Part shown: positions 33,826-39,939 of the stretch, in pieces
How positions within the stretch are numbered: the first letter of the stretch is position 1
Layout: every line of letters begins with the position of its first letter
From: Planctomycetota bacterium
GTDB taxonomy: Bacteria; Planctomycetota; Phycisphaerae; UBA1845
DNA: 39,939 bases
Direction of reading: 5' to 3'
Assembly: GCA_024276605.1 (NCBI GenBank)
Contig: JAJRWX010000048.1
Span: 1 to 39,939 of the forward strand
The notes under the pieces: generated by a model
The model's database searches: none
Told to the model about the DNA's origin: nothing
Seen by the model: only the letters and a program-made list of their open reading frames with translations
Position numbers and translations under genes: made by a program

Positions 33826-34647
33826 ATGGACCTATGTGACAAGGTGGCTGTGATTACGGGTGGTGTCAGCGGCATTGGTCGATCTGTCTGTGAACAATTG
33901 GCTAAAGAGCAGGTCAAGGCTGTAGCTGTGGTGGATATGAATGACGACACGACGTCTATCTGTGAGGAAATTAACGAGCAGTCTGATCGCGAATTTTTGT
34001 ATCCGTTTCGTGGTGATGTGACTGATGCTTCTTTCCGCGAAAGTGTATTTGAGGAGATGGAGCATCGCTTTGGTGTTGTAAGTTTGTGCGTACCTGCGGC
34101 TGGTATCGTGCAGGACCGCCTGTGTGTGAAGATTGACAACACTAATGGTTCACCTCGGATGTCCATGTATTCGGAAGACACGTTTCGTCGTGTCTTGGAA
34201 GTTGATCTCATCGCACCTATATATTGGGCCACGAGAACCGTAGCTTCGGTTGCGCTGGATCGGGCTAAGCGCGGGTTGAAACGTTGGGAACCTGAAGAAC
34301 TTGTTCAAGGAGCTATTGTCCTGATTGGCTCCGTTTCATCGGCGGGCAATCGTGGTCAGATTTCATACGCTACGGCTAAAGCAGGGCTGGAAGGTGCTCA
34401 ATCTACACTGGCGATGGAAGCGATTTATTACGGGGTACGGTGTGCGATTATTCACCCTGGATATACGGATACGCCGATGGTTCGGGCACTGGGCGAAGAC
34501 ATGGTTCGAGAACACATATTGCCACGAACGCAACTCCGACGTCTAATACGTCCGGATGAAATTGCCGGGGCGATTATTTTCATGTTGAAAAATTCATCGG
34601 TTAGCGGATCGCTTTGGGCTGATGCAGGCTGGCATCCTAGAGCGTAG
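33826..34647 (+). CDS. Short-chain dehydrogenase/reductase, classical type
   Basis: 273 residues, ATG 33826 with GGAG about 7 bases upstream. NAD(P)-binding TGGVSGIGRSVCEQL (11-25), acidic VVDMNDD after beta2, which favours NAD(H), catalytic Ser in LIGSVSSAG, and Y-x-x-x-K in SYATAKAG. PAAGIV replaces the usual NNAG. Residues about 105-118 (IDNTNGSPRMSMYS) are an unusual insert. It lies between phaC and the PhaB-like gene in the same direction, so it may supply or interconvert hydroxyacyl substrates; that is inference. Confidence 0.88.
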   Translation: MDLCDKVAVITGGVSGIGRSVCEQLAKEQVKAVAVVDMNDDTTSICEEINEQSDREFLYPFRGDVTDASFRESVFEEMEHRFGVVSLCVPAAGIVQDRLCVKIDNTNGSPRMSMYSEDTFRRVLEVDLIAPIYWATRTVASVALDRAKRGLKRWEPEELVQGAIVLIGSVSSAGNRGQISYATAKAGLEGAQSTLAMEAIYYGVRCAIIHPGYTDTPMVRALGEDMVREHILPRTQLRRLIRPDEIAGAIIFMLKNSSVSGSLWADAGWHPRA

Positions 34648-34722
34648 GGTGGCCAGATAGATTACTTATATTATAGTGCTTAATGTTGTTAGTCTTTCTT
34701 TATACATTTCACGGGAACAATC

Positions 34723-35466
34723 ATGGATTTGGACGGTAAAGTAAGTTTGGTATCGGGAGCGTCCCGAGGTATTGGTCGTGCGATTGCCATGTCACTCGCA
34801 GAAGCAGGTAGTGATATCATTGTCAACTTCGTGAAGAATCACGAGGCGGCTGAAGCGGTCGCCGAGAAGATTCGGGGCATAGGACGGCGTGCCATAGCTT
34901 TACAGGCGGATGTATCCAAGAGTGAACAGACAGATGCCATGATCGAGAAGGCGCAGGATGAAATGGGTACGATTCAAATTCTAGTCAATAACGCTGGCAT
35001 CACGCGCGATCGATCGTTCATGAAACTGAGTCGGGAAAATTGGCACGAAGTGCTCATGGTTAATCTGGATGGTGCGTTTAATCTGGTTGGCAAGTTACTC
35101 CCGAATATGGTGGAATCGAAATGGGGGCGGGTGATTAATATATCGTCGATTGTCGCGCAGATGGGGAATTTCGGACAATCGAACTATGCCGTGGCTAAGG
35201 GTGGGTTGATTGCGTTTACGAAAAGTTTATCGCGCGAAGTAGCCCGTAAGGGTGTAACCATAAATGCCGTAGCGCCTGGTTTTATTGAAACGGATATGAC
35301 CGCAGTCGTTTCGGAAGATGCGTTGGATATGGTAAGAAAACTAACACCGATGAACCGTCTGGGGACGCCGAAGGAAGTAGCCGTAGCCGTGAGATTTCTG
35401 TCGTCGACAGGTGCATCTTTTATTACCGGGCAAGTCATCAACGTCAACGGTGGGATGTATATGTAG
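34723..35466 (+). CDS. Acetoacetyl-CoA reductase / 3-oxoacyl-ACP reductase (PhaB/FabG-like SDR)
   Basis: 247 residues. ATG 34723 has no strong ribosome site. Classical SDR: SGASRGIGRAIAMSLAEAG, NNAGITRDRSFMKLS, catalytic Ser in INISSIVAQMG, Y-x-x-x-K in SNYAVAKGG, and APGFIETDMT. It shares GITRD and the Q-x-G-x-F-G-Q-x-N-Y pattern with PhaB reductases, but its N-terminus is the FabG type. It most likely makes 3-hydroxybutyryl-CoA for PhaEC, and could also serve fatty-acid synthesis. Last gene of the PHA run. Confidence 0.9.
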   Translation: MDLDGKVSLVSGASRGIGRAIAMSLAEAGSDIIVNFVKNHEAAEAVAEKIRGIGRRAIALQADVSKSEQTDAMIEKAQDEMGTIQILVNNAGITRDRSFMKLSRENWHEVLMVNLDGAFNLVGKLLPNMVESKWGRVINISSIVAQMGNFGQSNYAVAKGGLIAFTKSLSREVARKGVTINAVAPGFIETDMTAVVSEDALDMVRKLTPMNRLGTPKEVAVAVRFLSSTGASFITGQVINVNGGMYM

Positions 35467-35776
35467 TAAGTCGGTAAGGCAGCGCAAAAAAGAAGCCCCA
35501 TCCGAATGGCATGCGACCCGGAATCGCCGCCGGTGGTGGAGCTCCTGCTCGTAGAGGTGTCGAACCAGTCTTGTTCGACACAAGCCCAAGGGCCACGTAT
35601 TAACTATGCGCGATCACGCGCCCAAATGCAAGAAAAAAATCAGTTTCGCAAACAAATCGTGCGCCAAGTCAGATGGGTGAGTTGTCTCCAAGCTCATGTA
35701 ACATGGAAATTATTAAATAATTGTCTTGACAATGTCGATATCGGTTGTTCCGCGCAGCGGGGGCAATACCTGTGAT
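35467..35776. other. Gene-free stretch with hairpins
   Basis: Holds GTGTCGAAC (35557-35565) pairing perfectly with GTTCGACAC (35573-35581) around a 7-nt loop, and GCGCG-ATCA-CGCGC near 35609. Neither has a T tract. ATTGTCTTGACAAT, a short palindrome, lies near 35720. The frame at 35506-35775 has no ribosome site and is not called. Confidence 0.45.
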
Positions 35777-36451
35777 TTACTTTGGTTTGTCCGCATGACT
35801 GGTAATAGGCGTGGCTTGGTTTGAAGTATCAGCGGTTTGCGTGGTCGTGTGGTTATTGGGGGCTACGAGCTTTTTCAGCCAGCTACGCATTTTCTTGGGC
35901 GCTGTCGCCATACGCCATTTACCTTGTTCGTTAACGATCATGGAAATCGCTTCCCGCTCAGGTTTCTGTTGAGGTGAGATGAGGTCGGCGTTGAGTTTGA
36001 CGTTGGCATATAGGGCATACACCAGTTCAGGTGTTTGAGAGATTTGATCTTTATCGGGAGTCAGCCGAACTTTCTCCAAGGCTAAGATTCGAATTTCTTC
36101 GATGGCCTTCCATCCTTTATCGAATTCCCCGCGCTGCATGGGTTCCTCACGCGCACTCCAAATAAGGCGGAAGGCATCGTACTCGCCTTCAACACATGTC
36201 TTCATAGCTGCAATAACGAATTCGTTTAACGACTCATCCTCTACATGTAACTCGTCTGGAAAGATGAGCACCTCACGCGGTGGTGGCTCAATGACGGCAA
36301 TGGCGGTCGGCTGAGAATTTTCCGCGGAATTGCCGTTCGGTTGGCAGGCGGGTAGCCCTATGCCAAAGCTACCCAAGCAAGTTAAGGCCAGCGTAAGAAA
36401 GCGTCGCTTCTTGTATGAAGGCTCATTCAATTTGGATGGTCTGCTCGTCAT
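35777..36451 (-). CDS. Hypothetical lipoprotein
   Basis: 224 residues from ATG 36451, chosen because it places a basic n-region (SYKKRRF) directly before the hydrophobic stretch and the lipobox (LTLALTCLGSFGIGLPAC, LPAC, Cys36). Open frame extends upstream to 36586 but would bury the signal. The mature protein starts with a Pro/Ser-rich linker, then an alpha/beta domain about residues 60-185 (EDESLNEFVIAAMKTCVEGEYDAFRLIW, WKAIEEIRILALEKV, GKWRMATAPKKMRSWL) of the kind seen in small NTF2-like or DUF-type periplasmic proteins. The C-terminal 30 residues are Thr-rich and disordered. Family not identified. Divergent from the next gene. Confidence 0.75.
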   Translation of the reverse strand: MTSRPSKLNEPSYKKRRFLTLALTCLGSFGIGLPACQPNGNSAENSQPTAIAVIEPPPREVLIFPDELHVEDESLNEFVIAAMKTCVEGEYDAFRLIWSAREEPMQRGEFDKGWKAIEEIRILALEKVRLTPDKDQISQTPELVYALYANVKLNADLISPQQKPEREAISMIVNEQGKWRMATAPKKMRSWLKKLVAPNNHTTTQTADTSNQATPITSHADKPK

Positions 36452-36516
36452 GGCTATGATGCTATGGTCGGTTGGGAAACCAGGCAAGTGAGCATTCATT
36501 ATATCGTGATTGAACG

Positions 36517-37500
36517 ATGATCGATGCGAAGAACACAATTCAAGGGTATCGAGTCGGAGACAACACGCGACGGCTGGTTTATTCACTGGTGCTCATACCC
36601 CTGGTGCCTGCGTTAGCATTCATTGGATCGTCAGCTACGGATGGGATGTTAGCCCCATGGTCCATTGACGATTTACGCTGGTTCCATTTTCTTGCTGCGT
36701 CGATTTGGGTTACAGCTATTATTGCTATCTGGCGTAAGGTCATCGTTTGGACGCTTGGGCGCAGATGGTTGACGGCATTGGTTAGTCTGATTCCCTTTGT
36801 TCAAGTGGCGTACGGACAAGCATTGTGGAACATTGGGTGCTATAAGGATGAGCTTCGAATAAGTCAGTTCCAGGTTGGTATCGGCGTTTGGATTTGGGCT
36901 TCCGTGTGGGTTTGGTGGCTATGGGAGAGGCGAAACATGTGGAAAGATATCGAAAGTGCGAAGAGCAGATCGCCCCGGCTACCTAAGTCTGTTGTGCGTA
37001 TCGTGGCTTCGATCGGACTACTACCTGCGATGTTTGGGATTTTCTTCGTCACCGGTTTCGCGCTCAATGATTTATTTGGATTTTCAGATTCGTCGGCATT
37101 TGTAGGTGCCTATGTTTTAGTTGCGATGTTAACGCTTGTTATTTGGGTGCGCATTTGGTGGGAGGCCGTAGCGTGGTCGCAACGTGTGTTATGGATGACT
37201 GTTCTCTGGGCCATGATGCTGATGGTGTTGCCTAGCCTTGGCATACTGTTTATTAGCAGTGCGACTTCCATTATCGAAGCCATTATGTTTTGTCTTCCGG
37301 TCATTGGCTGGGGTCTTTGGATGGCAGGCACGGTGCGATATTGGCCCATGAAGGTTGCGGCAGGGGGGCATCATGTGATGCCACGATGCATGCGCTGCGA
37401 TTACTTGCTGACTGGTTTGCGCGGTACCCGCTGTCCGGAATGTGGTGATGAACCTACATTGGATGAACTCTGGGCTGCGACGGCTGGGGAGCAGTTATAA
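36517..37500 (+). CDS. Polytopic membrane protein with C-terminal zinc ribbon
   Basis: 327 residues from ATG 36517. Hydrophobicity gives about seven transmembrane helices (for example LVYSLVLIPLVPALAFIG, FHFLAASIWVTAIIAIW, VGIGVWIWASVWVWWLW, IVASIGLLPAMFGIFFVTG, VGAYVLVAMLTLVIWV, LWMTVLWAMMLMVLPSLGI). The last 40 residues are soluble, with C291-M-R-C294 and C306-P-E-C309 enclosing DYLLTGLRG, a zinc-ribbon pattern very common at the ends of planctomycete membrane proteins. Function unknown. It is an isolated gene with a dispersed repeat downstream. Confidence 0.82.
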   Translation: MIDAKNTIQGYRVGDNTRRLVYSLVLIPLVPALAFIGSSATDGMLAPWSIDDLRWFHFLAASIWVTAIIAIWRKVIVWTLGRRWLTALVSLIPFVQVAYGQALWNIGCYKDELRISQFQVGIGVWIWASVWVWWLWERRNMWKDIESAKSRSPRLPKSVVRIVASIGLLPAMFGIFFVTGFALNDLFGFSDSSAFVGAYVLVAMLTLVIWVRIWWEAVAWSQRVLWMTVLWAMMLMVLPSLGILFISSATSIIEAIMFCLPVIGWGLWMAGTVRYWPMKVAAGGHHVMPRCMRCDYLLTGLRGTRCPECGDEPTLDELWAATAGEQL

Positions 37501-37555
37501 TACAATTTCTTTGCCCAACACATTTGCGGTGCTAAATGAATGTCACTTATTATTT

Positions 37556-37586
37556 AACGGGCCGAGGGCTTTAGCCCGCGCGGACC
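37556..37586 (-). repeat. Dispersed palindromic repeat, copy 2
   Basis: GCTTTAGCCCGCGCGGACC (37568-37586) is the exact inverse of the copy at 23923-23941. The rest of the interval 37501-37700 shows only an A/T hairpin-like run near 37598; no gene seen. Confidence 0.7.
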
Positions 37587-37700
37587 TGCAGAGCAAAAAC
37601 GCTTTTTTCGTTGTGCTGGTCACCGCCGTTGGGGTATGGATAAGGTTGTGGTAATGGACAGGTATTTCGCCATGAAAAACACTAGGCTGGCGGATTCGAG

Positions 37701-39939
37701 TTAAGGGATGCTCCCGAAATTGTTTCCGTACACGATATAGGCGTCGCCTGCATTACGAAGGCGACCGACAAAAGGATCGTTGCTGGGAGCGTCTGGACCC
37801 TGCGGGAAAGTGAAATCGATGAAGTCAGCCAAAGGATTGCCGATGGCGATGTCGTCGAAACCGTCGTTGTTGATGTCCCCAAGACCGGCTACGGAAATAG
37901 GCCCCGCCTCATTTGGGCGGCCTTTAGTGTAGGGGCTGAGAAAAACAATACCAGGTAGATTATTAGATGCTACCTGAGCTAGGTTCCATGTTGTGTTTTC
38001 CAGGTGCGGACCTCCGAAGATAAGATAGACCACACCGAGCCGCTCTCTACCTGCGCGATCAATTCTAACTTCACCGGGAGCAGTGATGAGCAAATCACCG
38101 AAACCATCCTGATTAAAATCGCCTGCAGAAGCCACGGATGTACCGGCTCGATGCCCTACGCCGGAGCCGAAGAAAACAGCACCGGGAAGATCGGTTGTCG
38201 CAATTTGATTAATGGTGCGATCACCATCAATAAATACACCACCAAAGATGATGGCTACGAAGCCGTTATCAACTGTGGTATCGCAACAACCCGCACCACC
38301 GGCAATGAGGCATAAGAATACTTCCAAATCGTTGTCGTCTACCACCCCGTTGTTGTCGTAATCGAATGCTTTGCAGGATTCATCACTAAAAATATGACCT
38401 GCACTAACACACACATCGAAGGAAAATTGGTTTAAGTCATTCCCCGTGATTATGCCGTCACCATCAAAATCCTGGGCACAGGTAAGACGGCGTATTGCGC
38501 CGAAGTCGGTGGATGGAGATGCAATGAAAATGTCTTTCACTCGATCACCGTTTACATCAAGCCCGGCGGCTTGCGTGGTTCCGATTTTGTCTCCATGCTT
38601 GACGCCCCAGATACGCAACATAGGGGGACGTCTCAATGGATTATCAGCATCTTTCAATCTGAAATCGCTTGTCACATTACGTGTAAAAATCACGTAAGCT
38701 GCCCCAGAGTCTATGAGTGATGAATTTCGATCATTAAGCGGCGCTCCACACAAAATGTCGTCGAGTCCATCCTGGTTAAAGTCTCCAGCCGACACGGCAC
38801 CACCCAAGAAGTCATTCAAATCCTCCGCAAATATTTCGAAAGCATCTGCTGGAACATCGTAATGTCGAGGTTCCCCCCGCGCACAGTTTCCGAAATCCGG
38901 TCCGTGATTCCATTGATCAAGAAATGGTGTAAACGAGTTGCCATTTAGGCTGTCTAATTTCTCGCGGCTCTCATCGTCGTTATAATTACGACCGGGAAAC
39001 ACAACAATACTACCTCTGAATATGCTGGATCTAAACTGGGTGCCATTGAAACCGAATCGTCGGAAAAGCTCATCCACATAAAACTCGTTGGTTGGCGCTG
39101 AGATCATGATTTCTTCCAGCCCATCAGCGTTGAGGTCACCTAGACGCGATACGTGCTGCCCGAATAAACCCTCACGAGGCCCCTGATTCAATTGCCGCGC
39201 GTCAATAAAATCGAATCCACCGGGATGGAATCGCGCGCCGGAAATACGATCAGCCTGTGGCGTCTCACCTTCCAATGGCTCAGCGAAACTATTGTCGGCT
39301 CTGGCGAAAATGGTGCCAGCCTGATCATTCACTCCACCACCATCCAGAATGAATCCTGATTGTACACCTACCAGTTCCAAAGAGACGACAGTTGATTCCA
39401 ACCGACTCGGATTAATCAAACCACTGTTTTTTCGGTTTTGACTGTGCAATATGACAGCCATACCCCCGGCATAAAACTGAGTATCCCCGCGCGGTTCATC
39501 GGCTGTATCCGTTCTATTGTTGACCACGTCATCAGGAAAACAGCCCCCCGCTCCGACGCTGCCTCGGCGTGTATATGAAATGCTAAGCTTAGGCCGATCA
39601 ATCTCTATTGAAAATTCACTAGATCGCACTGCGGCCTGGATACTTCCATTTTCTCCAGGCGTGGGGGCTATGAATAGTCTCAGTTCATCGTTCGAACTAC
39701 TTAACTGACCGTCGATGAGTGCCTGCATCAATTCAGATATATCGACGCTCTTCACACTAGCGGCATCAGCTGTAATCGTAGCAATCCCGTTTTGTGTACC
39801 ATTTGGATCGATAAAATAGTCGGCAGCGGGATCATTTATATCACCGCCGACCGGCGTACCAAAACTGTCTAAGGTCGTTGTATTCACAAAATCTTTAAGC
39901 AACTGGTGTACAACCGCCCCAGCACCAGGCGAAAAAACA
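37701..39939 (-). CDS. FG-GAP (integrin-alpha-like) repeat protein with dockerin-type segment, 5' end cut by window edge
   Basis: At least 745 residues. The frame stays open past the TTG at 39902 to the window end (reads VFSPGAGAVVHQ before it), so the true start and any signal peptide lie outside. At least five FG-GAP blades of a beta-propeller with Ca loops are visible: RLGDLNADGLEEIMISAP, SAGDFNQDGLDDILCGAP, AAGLDVNGDRVKDIFIASP, SAGDFNQDGFGDLLITAP and GLGDINNDGFDDIAIGNP. Between blades 3 and 4 sits a dockerin type I pair (DFDGDGIITGNDLNQF and DYDNNGVVDDNDLEVF). The N-terminal part is beta-rich, about 200 residues. Such proteins are extracellular Ca-binding adhesins or binding scaffolds; no cohesin is in the window. 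Stop TAA at 37701. Confidence 0.9.
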   Translation of the reverse strand, partial: VFSPGAGAVVHQLLKDFVNTTTLDSFGTPVGGDINDPAADYFIDPNGTQNGIATITADAASVKSVDISELMQALIDGQLSSSNDELRLFIAPTPGENGSIQAAVRSSEFSIEIDRPKLSISYTRRGSVGAGGCFPDDVVNNRTDTADEPRGDTQFYAGGMAVILHSQNRKNSGLINPSRLESTVVSLELVGVQSGFILDGGGVNDQAGTIFARADNSFAEPLEGETPQADRISGARFHPGGFDFIDARQLNQGPREGLFGQHVSRLGDLNADGLEEIMISAPTNEFYVDELFRRFGFNGTQFRSSIFRGSIVVFPGRNYNDDESREKLDSLNGNSFTPFLDQWNHGPDFGNCARGEPRHYDVPADAFEIFAEDLNDFLGGAVSAGDFNQDGLDDILCGAPLNDRNSSLIDSGAAYVIFTRNVTSDFRLKDADNPLRRPPMLRIWGVKHGDKIGTTQAAGLDVNGDRVKDIFIASPSTDFGAIRRLTCAQDFDGDGIITGNDLNQFSFDVCVSAGHIFSDESCKAFDYDNNGVVDDNDLEVFLCLIAGGAGCCDTTVDNGFVAIIFGGVFIDGDRTINQIATTDLPGAVFFGSGVGHRAGTSVASAGDFNQDGFGDLLITAPGEVRIDRAGRERLGVVYLIFGGPHLENTTWNLAQVASNNLPGIVFLSPYTKGRPNEAGPISVAGLGDINNDGFDDIAIGNPLADFIDFTFPQGPDAPSNDPFVGRLRNAGDAYIVYGNNFGSIP

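Noticed and set aside
35506..35775. 89-codon frame after the PHA genes
   Set aside because: No ribosome site, biased composition, covers two hairpins.
1..39939. CRISPR array, prophage or insertion sequence
   Set aside because: No regularly spaced direct repeats, integrase, transposase or phage structural gene seen.

Overview
The window looks like a chromosomal piece of a Planctomycetota bacterium, probably Phycisphaerae-like. This is inferred from gene content, not from a marker gene. The pointers are a membrane protein ending in a C-x2-C...C-x2-C zinc ribbon of planctomycete type, huge secreted proteins with thrombospondin-type-3 (TSP3) DxDxDG repeats, a dockerin plus FG-GAP protein, a Cys-rich GACC segment, an ECF sigma factor coupled to a membrane partner, and an ArsC-family selenoprotein. 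No rRNA, confident tRNA, CRISPR array, transposase or phage gene was seen.

Layout. 1-2134: no gene in the first 550 bases, then a secreted GH13 amylase-like protein (minus strand) that has lost its catalytic motifs. 2298-3915: ECF sigma factor and a coupled single-TM partner protein, ending at a clear terminator. 4235-12402: promoter, about 270-nt leader, a 2602-residue secreted protein (six Ig-like repeats, three TSP3 blocks, a Ser/Thr-rich pore-former-like segment, many GPNG-x-x-[DE]-T repeats) and a terminator. 12418-13818: an acidic Ca-binding lipoprotein gene with an in-frame TAG just after the lipobox. 13860-14116: palindromic repeats. 14139-15701: UbiD-family decarboxylase. 15702-17466: 1.8 kb without a credible protein gene, holding a rod-shaped structured RNA candidate and a 158-bp nested palindrome. 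17467-24546: a TM protein, M16 protease, a Sua5-arginine-phosphatase-like fusion coupled to RpiB, class II HDAC-like deacetylase and a DUF1579-like lipoprotein. 24741-26943: HAD phosphatase, a 50-codon membrane ORF with internal TGA, AlkA-like glycosylase and a hemerythrin-like protein. 27229-29222: ArsC-family selenoprotein, a coupled lipoprotein and QueE. 29335-35466: a polyhydroxyalkanoate (PHA) locus. 35777-39939: lipoprotein, zinc-ribbon membrane protein and an FG-GAP/dockerin protein cut by the window edge.

How genes work together. The PHA locus is complete in outline: regulator PhaR, phasin, thiolase PhaA, class III synthase PhaE and PhaC, an SDR and a PhaB/FabG-like reductase. The reductase supplies 3-hydroxyacyl-CoA, PhaEC polymerises it, the phasin coats the granule, and PhaR probably represses the divergent phasin promoter, which carries repeated ACGCACAA sites. 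phaE carries an in-frame TAA.

The most notable signal is stop codons inside otherwise continuous reading frames. Two are TGA codons followed at bacterial-SECIS distance by a small G-loop hairpin (27268 in an ArsC-like redox protein, 25536 in a small two-helix membrane protein), so selenocysteine is the best reading for the first and a real possibility for the second. The other two (TAG at 12493, TAA at 32363) cannot be selenocysteine and look like nonsense changes or sequence errors.
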